Shown: positions 24,430 through 35,617, counted from the stretch's first letter. The stretch is 64,000 nt of DNA from Crambe crambe (GCA_963924555.1 OZ004590.1:4000501-4064500); one strand, 5' to 3'. The notes: generated by a model not told the origin, from the sequence alone. A program made the numbers and translations.

Positions 24430-25180
24430 TTATTGTCACAGTTTAGCTCTTGCTGGAACAGAAGGTGGTGAGGTGTGTTTCCTGTATAGGGGTGACAACT
24501 GCAGCATCTCCGATTCCAAAGTTCTGTTGGAGAGCGAGTTTTGCACCTTCTACTTGCCGTTTGTCAGCCAAGCCTCATATAGCTATAACTGCACATGAGA
24601 TTTAGTTATATTGTAAGTAAGTATGCATTCTCCTATTATTGAATGATAGCAGTACATATTAGCTAGAAATCTTCTGTTATACTGTATAGCATGAAATTTC
24701 ATGGGGGTAAAATTTGTGGATCTTGTGTTTTTTCTTTTTAAATGGTTCACATTTCATATTTTACTAAAGCCCCCCACCCATGAAATATACCTGCCAGCAG
24801 ATCTCAGCACATTGCCCAAGCCCAGTGGCTCCAATGGGATGACCTACACAGTTAGTAGATTCGTACTGTTGGACTCTAGTCCTCCACTAGCATTCACCAC
24901 CCATCTCTTCCCAAGTCTGCAAACTTGTCCTCCTGCACGGAAATTAAGGTAAGGGACATTGATCTATCAAGTGTGGTACAATGCAGATACATCAAGTGTC
25001 GGTAAGGGATGTCAACTATGCAGGTGATATCAAGTGTGGGTAAGGGATATGAAATGTGGGTAAGCAATGATTATACACACACTGTAGCGACGTGCTCACC
25101 ATTTCTATTGTTGATCCACTCGGCAGAATCTATCAGTTGTCCACCTTCACCCCCTTGACAATCCCTACATAGCTATGCAC
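24430..25180 (-). pseudogene. Truncated copy of the last four exons of the SCPx-type thiolase
   Basis: Counterparts of thiolase exons 13, 12, 11 and 10 occur in order on the - strand (about 24440-24595, 24790-24842, 24865-24935, 25095-25160), each preceded or followed by sequence like the functional introns. Damage: an insertion at the start of the last exon, an extra C that shifts frame in the 'AVVTL' region, altered bases at splice sites, and exon 10 cut off part way. No upstream exons exist. It arose with the receptor duplication and is dead. Confidence 0.85.
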
Positions 25181-25480
25181 TACATTATCTGAAGCTACCT
25201 GACGCCATGTAGGATTGTTGGCTGTACATTTTTTTCATTTCACAGAAATGTTTTTCCCTTACTTGTATACAATAACAAACATGCTAGCTCTTGTATCTTC
25301 CTGCAATCTAGACACTACTGCGCATATTATATTCAGGAAGACCAATCACAGCTATGCATGTTACTATAGGTAGTGAACTCTATGACAACATCCTTACTAG
25401 AAAGGGAAATCAAAAATTGTACCAAAGTGAAGTATATTAACACAAATTGCAGTTCATTGTGTTAAGCCTGGAGAAAGAAG

Positions 25481-25870
25481 ATGGATTTGAAGCTCATGTT
25501 AGTGATGATTTTATGCTGCAGATACTCTTCACAAGAAACCAAAACTCTTCAGATATTAGACATACTTCCGGGCAGTACAGATGTCTTACTAGGTCAGAGA
25601 AGGATACAAGATGCAAAAAGAGGAGTTGAACTAGCTATTCACCATGTCAACCAACGCTTTGAAATGTTTGGAGGTCACAACTTGACAGTGTTGCACATCG
25701 ATTCTGGAAAATGCAAAGAACTCCAAAGTTCAGAAACTGTTGTTGAAGTCTATAGAAGCATATTTGGTGATCAAGGATCCTGTACTGTTGCAATGATGGG
25801 ACTTTTCTGCCCTTTTATTGCAAATGATGTACATATTTATATACTAAAGGCTGCATGCTCAAGTCAGTGA
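25481..25870 (+). pseudogene. Truncated third copy of the class C receptor
   Basis: The first 117 codons are almost identical to the intact receptors (signal peptide through 'GLFCPFIANDV'), then the sequence switches abruptly near 25829 to unrelated AT-rich sequence and stops after 12 further codons. It encodes only the first lobe of the ligand-binding domain and no membrane segment. A secreted 129-aa fragment is conceivable but I treat it as a pseudogene. Confidence 0.85.
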
Positions 25871-26084
25871 ATGTTAACACTAGTGTAAAAACAAGCTAGA
25901 TTGCAATGTAGCTGTCTTCCTGTGATAGCTACAGTCAGGAAGACAAGGCTACTGCTAGCATGACACATTGTACTGAATGGACACTATGACAACATCCAGC
26001 TTACTAGATCATAACATCAGCAGCACTAAGAAATACCCAAGTGAAGTATTAATACATACCTGTTGCAGTTCATTGTATCTGTAG

Positions 26085-26245
26085 AAGGAAGATGGATTTG
26101 ACGCTCATGTGATATTTTATGCTGCAGATATTCTTAATAATAGTTAGACAGCGAGACCGAGGGATCTAAGTTATTTAGACACCCGAAGGCTCGCACAGCA
26201 AACCAAAAATTGAATGAGTGATCATTTTCTGTCTGTCTGCCCAGC
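26085..26245 (+). pseudogene. Collapsed fourth receptor copy: only the 5' and 3' ends remain
   Basis: It starts with the receptor leader and first codons (AGAAGGAAGATGGATTTGA, with small deletions), then about 60 bp of unrelated sequence (26135-26195), then the last receptor codons and stop (CAGCAAACCAA...TGAATGAGTGATCAT) followed by the TCTG tract. About 2.1 kb of the gene is missing. The unrelated stretch at the junction looks like filler DNA from end joining. Confidence 0.8.
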
Positions 26246-26249
26246 TGTA

Positions 26250-27310
26250 TATAACTACATGCATATATACAACTTACTTCTCCATGATCATCATATTCAG
26301 TGTTGTTATTAATCTTTTTCCTGTACCTCTGTGTCTATGATATTATATGTGGGAGGAAATCATTTCCGTGAAATGATTGGGATGATCATTGCTTAAGAAA
26401 TGTGTGTGGGTCTGTGCACGTGCCAAGTGTGTTACTCTTTTCTGTATATATATATATCAAGGTATTCTGATGAATGAATACCACAGAAAAAATCATCCAA
26501 AGTAGTTCACGGACAATGGATAAACATAATTATTATTATGGGTAATAATAATTGTCATAGTTTAGCCCTGGTGGAACACAAGGTGGTTGGGGGTGAGACT
26601 GGAGTAAATAAATACCCAGTAAGATCTGATGCACTTGAGAGAAATAATTCAATTCTAGCAAAAAAAGCTGAAATCTAAGTCCTTCAGTGTGTTGTGTGAA
26701 CTCTATTATACAAGTTTAAGTGCCTAGCTAATAGCACTGGAATGGTGGAACAGGTCAGGCCAGTCAGGCAAGTCAGGCCCAGGCCTGACCAAAAAAACTA
26801 GGGATTAAGGGTTAACTAATGTGATTTTATCATTAATTTTAATAGTGCTCTAATCATAGCAAATCATATCTAGAGCTTCAGCTAAGCCTATACATTTCAA
26901 TCGCGGGCCTGACCAATTGAATCTTGCTTCCTACACCTCTGAATAGAGTGGATAGATGGACAGAATGCAGTGCAGTGGCTGTACGTACATATGACATACG
27001 TCTGCATGCATAGTAGCTTAGCACTTCAGCACTGTTCATTCACATTATTCTGCTAGCACAGCTTTCAGTGTTAGTAACTTAAGGCAGCAAAGTTAAGTCT
27101 TTGGGGAAAAATTTAATTCTACGTATTAGTATATGCACAAAAACAAACACGCTTGTATCTTCCTGCAAGCTAGACACTGTGTATATATATTATATCCAGG
27201 AAGACCAATCACAGCTATACATGTTACATCCTTACTAATCAAAATATGATGTATATTAACACCAATGCAAGTTGCAGTTCATATTGTATTATAGTTAGCT
27301 AAATCTGGAG
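26250..27310. other. Intergenic between receptor copies
   Basis: No gene. 26380-26580 is a diverged version of the GT-microsatellite and 'TTACTCTTTTCTGTAT' segment seen near 24300 and 30840. 27110-27300 resembles 25250-25470, the leader region of the truncated copy. Two diverged halves around 26745-26930 resemble 40860-41010 (a 'GGCCTGACCA' repeat). Confidence 0.55.
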
Positions 27311-27317
27311 AAGGAAG

Positions 27318-29558
27318 ATGGATTTGAAGCTCATGTTAGTGATGATTTTATGCTGCAGATACTCTTCACAAGAAATCAAAACTCTTCAGATATTAGACAT
27401 ACTTCCAAGCAGTACAGATGTCTTACTAGGTCAGAGAAGGATACAAGATGCAAAAAGAGGAGTTGAACTAGCTGTTCAGCATGTCAACCAACGCTTTGAA
27501 ATGTTTGGAGGTCACAACCTGACAGTGTTGCACATCGATTCTGGAAAATGCAAAGAACTCCAAAGTTCAGAAACTGTTGTTGAAGTCTATAGAAGCATAT
27601 TTGGCGATCAAGGATCCTGTACTGTTGCAATGATGGGACTTTTCTGCCCTTTTATTGCAAATGATGTTGCTCATGTGTTCAGTCATCCCCAATTCAGTTA
27701 TGTTCAACTTGTATCAGCCTTTTCTTCGAGACTACGCAACAAATCGTACAAAAATCTGTTTTTCTCTACTCCATCTTCATTTTTGTATGACCAGGCTATA
27801 ATTAGATTGATGGATCATTTAAATTGGACTCACTTAACTGTTGTCTATGATAACCAGTTCATAGGAGATCTCAACTTCATAGCAAACTCAAGTACAGTGA
27901 ATGGAATCAATGATTATTCATCATCACTATTTATGCAAAGATTGAGCCATAAGAATATAACTTTTCATCAGATACAGAATGGTAGGCAAGGTTTATCACC
28001 GGAACATAGAGTCATATATTCCTTGACTACAACTCCAGAGAGTGCTATCTTAATGTGTGAAGCTTTAAAGACCAACAGGATATGGCCAAAGTATGTGCAT
28101 ATTTTCAATGGCAAGTCCATTCAAGATTTCTTGATGTCTTATAATGTTACAAAGTGCAGTAGAGATGAAATGTTACAAGCAATGGAAGGTGTGATTTTGA
28201 TGAATTTTGATCTCCAGACAGATGATAATGAAATCTTAGTCTCGGGAATGTCCATGAAAAAGTATCTATCTTCATATTATACTCAAAAGCAAAATGATAC
28301 TCTTAATGATTCCATCGAAGCTAGGCCATCTATCTATGCTCATATACAGTATGATCAGGTATGGGCACTAGCACTTGCATTGAACACTTCCATGAAAGAT
28401 TTACCAGCCCAGGAAGAAAGATTCTGTTTGAACAATGGCTTAAGATCAGCTAATCTCACTGAGAATATGCAAGATGCATTGATGCAAGTGCGGTTTCAGG
28501 GGGCTTCTGGCTTTGTGGACTACAGAGATGATCAGGACAAAGTCACAACTGTCCAATACCTCCAAGTCAGGCAAAGGAAAGAAATACCATTTGCAAAGTA
28601 TAAGGCATCCAAATTCAATTTGATTGATAATACTACATTATTTCCCAGTGATCGTTTCAAAACAATCTTAGTTTCACATATAGCACTGCATACGAGAGTG
28701 ATTTTCATCGTGCTGTACTCGATTCTATTCATCTTCATAACTTTTCAACTTATACTTGTTCTTATTTTCCGGAAGGAACCAGAAGTGAAGGCAATTAGCC
28801 CTTACTTGAGTTTATTCATCTTCATGGGATGCTATATGCAAACCTTTGCTAATTTCCTACTACAAATTGACTCCAGTGCTATTCCCAGCATAGCACTCTG
28901 TCTACTAGCACAACTCTTCATTACTAACAGCAATACTTTCATATTTGCAACTATTCTCGTGAAGCTGGTCAGAATTAATTACGTGTTCAATGCCTTCAAA
29001 AAAACAGGGAAGTTTTGCTCCAACATGGCATTAGCTGTATACATCAGTGTACTCTCTTCTATCAGTGTCTTTTTATCAATCATCCAAGTTCTTAGCATTA
29101 AAAACTTCAATAAGGTGACAATCACAATGTTCAGTTCTTCAGCAGATGAGCCTCATTATTCATTAAATAGGTCATGTTTGTTACCACAATGGTACTTTCC
29201 TGTAAATCTAACTTACCTTGTGATTCTTCTACTTCCAACAGTGTGGATGGCATTCAAAACCCGGCATATCAAACGTCAGAATTTCAAAAACACCAAGAAG
29301 ATTAATGTGTTTGTGATCTTGACAGTGTGCCTGTACGCTTTCTTTTACCCAACTTTCCTGTTGCTGCACACTTCTGGACAGGATATCCTTGCATATCTAA
29401 TAAGCAGTTTGGTCTTCCCACTGATCCCACTTCTCTGTCAAGTGTTGCTCTTGGTTCCAAAGACCACACCCCCTCTCAGGAGATGTCTCCTTAAGTCCAA
29501 GAAAATTAGTCATTTATCTTCAAAATTATGCTCATGCAGCAAACCAAGTATCGAATGA
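27318..29558 (+). CDS. Class C (GABA-B-like) G-protein-coupled receptor, intronless, copy 2
   Basis: 746 aa, same length and layout as the copy at 20662-22902 and about 95% identical by eye, without indels. Signal peptide, Venus-flytrap domain, seven membrane segments and Lys/Ser-rich tail are all intact. Amino-acid changes are scattered over ectodomain and membrane parts (for example D to Y in 'NGINDYSSSL', 'LCELPQW' to 'SCLLPQW' in the loop before TM5). The open frame in both copies suggests both are under selection or the duplication is recent. It points toward the thiolase gene (convergent); the receptor plus thiolase 3' end is the unit that was duplicated. Confidence 0.93.
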   Translation: MDLKLMLVMILCCRYSSQEIKTLQILDILPSSTDVLLGQRRIQDAKRGVELAVQHVNQRFEMFGGHNLTVLHIDSGKCKELQSSETVVEVYRSIFGDQGSCTVAMMGLFCPFIANDVAHVFSHPQFSYVQLVSAFSSRLRNKSYKNLFFSTPSSFLYDQAIIRLMDHLNWTHLTVVYDNQFIGDLNFIANSSTVNGINDYSSSLFMQRLSHKNITFHQIQNGRQGLSPEHRVIYSLTTTPESAILMCEALKTNRIWPKYVHIFNGKSIQDFLMSYNVTKCSRDEMLQAMEGVILMNFDLQTDDNEILVSGMSMKKYLSSYYTQKQNDTLNDSIEARPSIYAHIQYDQVWALALALNTSMKDLPAQEERFCLNNGLRSANLTENMQDALMQVRFQGASGFVDYRDDQDKVTTVQYLQVRQRKEIPFAKYKASKFNLIDNTTLFPSDRFKTILVSHIALHTRVIFIVLYSILFIFITFQLILVLIFRKEPEVKAISPYLSLFIFMGCYMQTFANFLLQIDSSAIPSIALCLLAQLFITNSNTFIFATILVKLVRINYVFNAFKKTGKFCSNMALAVYISVLSSISVFLSIIQVLSIKNFNKVTITMFSSSADEPHYSLNRSCLLPQWYFPVNLTYLVILLLPTVWMAFKTRHIKRQNFKNTKKINVFVILTVCLYAFFYPTFLLLHTSGQDILAYLISSLVFPLIPLLCQVLLLVPKTTPPLRRCLLKSKKISHLSSKLCSCSKPSIE

Positions 29559-29559
29559 G

Positions 29560-29748
29560 TGATCATCTGTCTATCTCTCTGACTGCCTGCCTGTCTGTCT
29601 GTCTATGTACACATATATACATGTAGCTATATAACTTATTTCATGCACATTATTCAGTGTTGCTGTCTTTTAATTTCCATACCTTTGTGTCCATCACTCA
29701 ATACTGTTACAGCTATATAGCTCACCCGATCTCAAACAACAAACAAAC

Positions 29749-29832
<84 letters not shown>

Positions 29833-30970
29833 CTCATGTAGAAGGTTGCCAGTATATAGCTACTATGAATTTCAGAGTCTTACATGTCGTGTGCAGTCAT
29901 ATCCTGCAAGGCTGCCATCATGTGTCCAGAGAACAGTTATTGAAAACAGGTGCTTCTGTCAGTCCAAGGCCTAGAGATAAAAGACAGCACTGACTGAAAA
30001 TAAAACAGTCCAATACAGGATATATTTTCTAGCCAATTTTCCCATTTTTCTTATTATGCTGTTCAATTTCAAAATGAGCATTAAATTTTTAAACTTGAAG
30101 TTTTGTTGACTTCACGCAGATAGCTACAACACCGAATACTCCTTAATAATACACAAAATAATGGTGTTAACTACAAGATCTATAGCTAACCGTATGGCCA
30201 GAAAACTTGGCAGAGAATTTGAAATAGCTAACTACAGCTTGTATGAAATATTTAGACAAAATTAAGTGTGGTCTTAAGCTGCAGCCCCTGCACTTATCCA
30301 CAATATTAAATCTGCAAAGCTTTTTGATTCAGGGCAAATAAATTCCTGCCTAGCCAAGATAATTTCAGCATGAACTCACCATAGACTGCTTTTTGACCTG
30401 CAAGGACAAAAATATTAATAGGCTTGACCATCTTGTTCATTACTTGAGGGCATTTAGATTGTACTAGCTATAATTATGCTAGCTAGCTAGCTACTGTTTG
30501 GGGATTCACCAGCCACTGCTGCACTGCACTGCAGCCACTGCTTCAATTTCAAACCTGCATTCTTCAATGCAGCTAACTGACTAATGTATCATAGCTTCAA
30601 GCTGACATAGCTACACCCCTGCCTAATCACTCCTTGCTCAATGGGATTGCATGGACCTCGAACTCAATCACATAGCAACACATGTACATCCATACACTTG
30701 TAGTTCCTCAAGTATCACCATAGATAAAGTTCAGACTTTTTCAAGCATCACTAAAGTGATCATTGTCTGCCTGCCTGCCTGTGGCTATAAAGATGCAACA
30801 TGCAAGTTTGTGCAGTGTGTGTGTGTGTGTGTATGTCCACGTGTGTTACTCTTTTCTGTATCAAGGTATTGTTATCAAATATGATCATCCAAATTAAAAA
30901 TAATTCTTTTTACGGATAATGGATAAAAATATGCTACCTATGCATGTAGCCATTAGCTAGGTAATAATTA
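29560..30970. other. Spacer between receptor copy 2 and thiolase; (CAA)n microsatellite
   Basis: Contains the TCTG tract, a roughly 85-bp CAA repeat (29746-29832), a segment near 29870-29970 resembling 34618-34730 within the thiolase gene, and 30310-30960 matching 23610-24420. The Asn-rich reading frame across the CAA repeat is not a gene. Confidence 0.65.
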
Positions 30971-30973
30971 TTA

Positions 30974-33900
30974 TCACAGTTTAGCTCTTGCTGGAATAGA
31001 AGGTGGTGAGGTGTGTTTCTTGTATAGGGTGACAACTGCAGCACCTCCAATTCCAAAGTTCTGTTGGAGAGCGAGTTTTGCACCTTCTACTTGCCGTTTG
31101 TCAGCCAAGCCTCTTAACTGCACATGAGGTTTAGTTATACTATAAGTAAGTATGCATTCTCCTATTATTGAATGATAGCAGTACATATTAGCTAGAAATC
31201 TTCTGTTATACTGTATAGCATGAAATTTCATGGGGGTAAAATTTGTGGATCTTGTGTTTTTTTAATGGTTCACACTTCATATTTCACAAATATTTAAAGC
31301 CCCCCACCCATGAAGTATACCTGCCAGCAGATCTCAGCACATTGCCCAAGCCCTGTGGCTCCAATGGGATGACCTATAAGTAAATAATAACATCATGAAT
31401 TACTTTCATAGAGCAAAGTTATTCCTCATGTCAAGGTGATAGTTCCAACTAGCCAATATTTCAAAAATTTCATCATGTGTTGGACTATGTATTATGGAGA
31501 AGTGTCTGTCACAGTTAGTAGATTCGTACCCTTGGACTCTAGTCCTCCACTAGCATTCACTACCCATCTCTTCCCAAGTCTGCAAACTTGTCCTCCTGCA
31601 GGGAAATTAAAGTAAGGAATATTGATCTATCAAGTGTGGGTAACAATGCAGATATATCAAGTGTCGGTAAGGGATGTCAACTATGCAGGTGATATTAAGG
31701 GATATGAAATGTGGGTAAGCAATAATTATACACACACTGTAGTGACGTGCTCACCATTTCTATTGTTGATCCACTCGGCGGAGTCTATCAGTTGTCCACC
31801 TTCACCCTCTCGACACAAACCCAGAGCTTCATACATAAACAACTGAAAACAGTATTATGAAACATACATGTATGAAACTTATTCAGTTTGACTGGTGTGT
31901 CCATTCCTTACTTCATTTGGAGCGAAGCAATCGTGAACTTCTATGACATCGACGTCCCTGATGGTCACATGACCTTCCTGCAGGCACTTTTGAGCGGCTT
32001 TCCTGCTCATGGAATATCCACACAACCCCAGGAAGTTTTCTCCCACAGAGTCTGGAAGATCTGTGCACATGTGCTGTGACATGATCTCCACAGCTTGGTC
32101 CTGTCAGGAGTCAATCACACATTATCAGTACACTATTTTCATGAGTGGAGGAAGAGGGGGACATTTCTGGGTCATGGTATTCTGAGATTATACATGGTGG
32201 TGGTCTTGGGAAGATAACATAATGTTCTGGTGCATAATTATGTCCACATCGATTCATCCCTGAAATGAGGACACCATGTTTCTCAGGACATTCCTCTCTG
32301 GTAAAAGTCTTCACTCCCATTGTCTCCTTCCCTTCCTTCCCCTCCTCCTTTCTTCCCTTCTCCCCCGATCCTCCCTTCTCCCCCTCCTTCCTCCTTCCTC
32401 CTCCCCCTCCTTCCCCTCCTCCCTTCTCCCTCTCCTTCCCCCTCCCCCCCAATCCTCCCTTCTCCCCCTCCTTCCTCCTTCCTCCTCCCCCTCCTTCCCC
32501 TCCTCCCTTCTCCCTCTCCTTCCCCCTCCCCCCCAATCCTCCCTTCTCCCCCCTTCCCCCCTCCCCCCATACGTACCTGGAGGTTATGCTTGTACATGAA
32601 GCGCTCACTGCAGACAATAGCAGCTGCCCCACCGTCTCCTGTTGGTGCCGACATGGCAATGGTGATTGGGTCACAGATGGTCCGCTTGGAGAGTATATCT
32701 TTGACACTTGCAGCTTTCTAGATACGTACCAGATGGATGAAAAATGAAAAACTGCAAGTGGTTCATACATTTTACAGTGTGTCAGTTTGTCTGACCAAAC
32801 CCAACTTTGATCTTCTTTGCAGCCATATGTCTGACTCAAGTTGGAATTGTCAGGCCAAAGAGAAAAAATGGTCGGAAAATGGCCAGTGACTAGCAGTAAT
32901 ATTGTTGCACACTGCAAAACCCTATGATGCAAACCCTCTATATGATGCAAAACCCTCTATATGATGCAAACCCTCTATATGATGCAAACCCTCTATATGA
33001 TGCAAAACCCTCTGTATGATGCAAAACCTTCTGTATCCTCTATATGATGCAAAACCTTCTATATGATGCAAACCCTCTGTATGATGCAAAACCCTCTATA
33101 TGATGCAAAACCTTCTATATGATGCAAACCCTCTGTATGATGCAAAACCCTCTGTATGATGCAAAACCTTCTATATGATGGAAACCCTCTAAACCCTAAA
33201 CCCTCTATAAAAACAATGGCTTTAAAAATGTCTGCTACTGTTTGTCTATGCAACGATTCCAGTACAGTCTAACCAGACCACCACCTTTCCACTATTGTCC
33301 TATACCACCCTAATATGAGTCCACCTTTCCACTATTGTCCTATACCACCCTAATATGAGTCCACCTTTCCACTATTGTTCTATACCACCCTAATATGAGT
33401 CCACCTTTCCACTATTGTCCTATACCACCCTAATATGAGTCCACCTTTCCACTATTGTTCTATACCACCCTAATATGAGTCCACCTTTCCACTATTGTCC
33501 TATAATAATGTATTCCAGCTATGTTTATGTATTTCAACCTCCCTAAAGAAATCACCTCCCTGAGAGAGAGTAAGCAGTATTTAACTTTAGTAGAATCAGC
33601 CCTCAAATTCAAACACTTCATGAAGTGGCATGATGTCATTTTTTACCTGAATGGCAGCCCGTGGGTTCTGGGCTCCCTGTGTTCTATTTTTGCTGGCAAT
33701 CTTTGCAAAGTGCTCTTTCTTGGTCCCATACTTCTCACAATGCTCCTTCGCAGCACAGGCAAACATCTAAAACAAATAATTTCACTTTATCAATGAATTT
33801 TGAACATATATACTAGGCAGGTCTCCCAACTAATTTGAAAAGTGCTTATCCAGATATGCAGAATTAGCTAAATGGGACTAAATTACTGATATCTTAAACA

Positions 33901-35617
33901 TAATACCACATGAAGGGTTGAGGTGAAATTACTTTACCCCAACAATGATGGTTAAGTTAGCTAGCTCATTATCCAATCACTATATCAGATATGACAGCAA
34001 GTTGAATGTTTAGCTAGGCTAGCATACCCTAACAACATCGGATGTGACAGCATTGACATAGGGGTTGAGTGGACCAGTTTCTGCACCTAAGCTCTTCAAG
34101 CCATCCACATGAGCCTTGATAGGGGACATCCTGTCAGGGAAGTTTTCTTTTAATCCAGAGTCCATTTTCTCAAAACCTGTAAGTAATAGAACAATTTTGA
34201 ACTGTGAACCTGTGAAGAGTGGCAAGTATATCACTGAGGGTTAGCATTTTAGGTGCTTTTCATTCATATATTTGCACAGCATTTAGGTGTTAGTAACTTT
34301 AAGGCGGCTGACTCCATGACAACATCCTAACTACATCATGCAGCCACAGAATTTCTCAGGAAAATCTGTGATGTATGTCATAAACTAGGGGGCGGACTTG
34401 AAACTGAAGGATCCTTGCCCAAGTAACTTATAAGCTAGCTGATAGGCTGGCTCCTTCTTAATTTTGTGCTTCAGACTTAGTAGCCTCGTACCCAGCTATA
34501 CAAGATAGCAGAGACAGAGTTATGTAAGTGGTGGTTAGTCATGACCTGAGAGTCAGCTCACTTGCTCCGCTCACTCGCTGCAATTATGTAGAAGGTCAGA
34601 GTCTTACCAACAGCCATTGTGCAGTCATATCCTGCCCGGATGAGCAAGGCTGCCATCATGAGTCCAGTGGATCCCGAAGAACAGTTATTGTTCACATTGA
34701 AAACAGGTACTCCTGTCAGTCCAAGGCCTAAAGTTACACAGATGTATGTTATCACAGCACTGACTGGAAACAAAGTATCATCACAGTTCTTTATAGGACA
34801 TTTCTGGCCAACTCTCCCATTGTATCAGGTCAATGACATGAAGTTTGGAATGAAAATTACTCTCTAATCAACATTACACTCAATTCACACAGATAGCTAA
34901 TACACAGAATACGAGACAGTGTAGGAAGAAGGGGAGCCATTTCCTCCTCTTCAAGTTCCTTTTCTGTCTAAGAATGAGCCAGCTAGCCCATGTACTTATC
35001 CGCCAATATTAAATCCACCAAGAGCAATTCACCAAATTTAGTTCCCGCTAACAATTCTGGCCATAATGGTACATGAACTCACCATAGACTGCTTTTTGAC
35101 CTGCAAGGACAGAATTTGAAGAACTTTGATCACATGATAAGTTATCGATAGGGAGGTAGCTAGTATACATTGACTATCTTGTGCTCATTACTTGGATAAC
35201 TGCTATTTACGTAGCTAGCTACTATTGGAGAAAGATTCACCACTTGTAGGGTCTCCATAACAATAACTAGCAGCCACTGCTTCAACTGCATCATAGTTCA
35301 AACCTGCATCCTTCAATGCTGACTCAGCAGCTAACTGACCCATTTCTTTAAAAAAAATTAATATATACAACTTAAATCATAGTTTTCAGTTTTAAGCCAA
35401 CATACCTGGATAGTCCCACTCTTTTCCATGAGGTCTTTCAAATCTAAAACCCAGAGCACAGTGACAGTTGTCAAATGTATGTCTTCTCTAGCTCTCCTAA
35501 ATGTGTGGCTTCCTTGTCTAGCTAGCTAATATCTTACTTGGTCATTCCAACTCCAACCACAAAAACCCTCTGTTTAAGGGCCGGCCTAGAAGAGCCATAA
35601 GAGCCGAATTCCGCCAT
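30974..35617 (-). CDS. SCPx-type peroxisomal thiolase without SCP2 domain
   Basis: Thirteen exons: 35617-35538, 35443-35406, 35345-35241, 35100-35083, 34727-34608, 34176-34028, 33766-33647, 32717-32577, 32100-31912, 31842-31755, 31595-31530, 31373-31321, 31117-30974; 436 aa, all phases match. Start '[15 protein letters not shown]' is the SCPx thiolase N-terminus. The nucleophile Cys is in '[10 protein letters not shown]', the catalytic His in 'EVHDCF' and '[10 protein letters not shown]', and the end '[15 protein letters not shown]' closes the thiolase fold. Known: SCPx thiolases cleave 3-ketoacyl-CoAs of branched or sterol side chains in peroxisomes. In vertebrates an SCP2 lipid-binding domain follows; here the protein stops at 'ARAKL', a peroxisomal targeting signal (PTS1) of the AKL type. 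Exon 4 is 18 nt. Introns hold several tandem arrays. Confidence 0.93.
32300..32570 (+). repeat. Pyrimidine-only C/T tract with about 75-bp internal repeat
   Basis: Almost pure C/T on the + strand (G/A on the transcribed sense strand), with a block containing CTTCTCCCCCTCCTTCCTCC repeated about 76 bp apart. It lies in the thiolase intron between exons 8 and 9 and ends only a few bases from the exon 8 donor at 32576. Long reading frames here (Pro/Ser-rich or Gly/Glu-rich) are artefacts of the repeat. Confidence 0.9.
32912..33205 (+). repeat. Minisatellite, units of about 15-18 bp
   Basis: About 17 units of CTCTATATGATGCAAAACC and shorter or variant forms (CTGTATGATGCAAAA). Located in thiolase intron 7. 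Confidence 0.9.
33281..33504 (+). repeat. 40-bp minisatellite, 5.6 copies
   Basis: Exact 40-bp periodicity at 33281, 33321, 33361, 33401, 33441 and 33481 (partial); each unit starts CCACCTTTCCACTATTG and ends CCCTAATATGAGT. The only change is one C/T, which marks copies 3 and 5. Same intron as the preceding array. Confidence 0.95.

Noticed and set aside
24410-24598. 62-codon + strand frame at 24410
   Set aside because: It is the antisense of a thiolase last-exon copy.
29657-29974. 105-codon frame with a long poly-Asn run
   Set aside because: It is the CAA microsatellite read as codons; no conserved flanks.
30974-31231. Thiolase last exon as an independent 85-aa gene
   Set aside because: It begins in intron sequence; the real exon starts at 31117 and joins the upstream exons in phase.
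32111-32950. 279-codon Gly/Glu-rich frame (-) and Pro/Ser-rich frames (+)
   Set aside because: They are translations of the pyrimidine tract inside a thiolase intron and overlap the true exon 8 in another frame.
33281-33504. Possible CRISPR array (regular 40-bp repeats)
   Set aside because: Units are contiguous with no variable spacers, in an intron of an animal gene.
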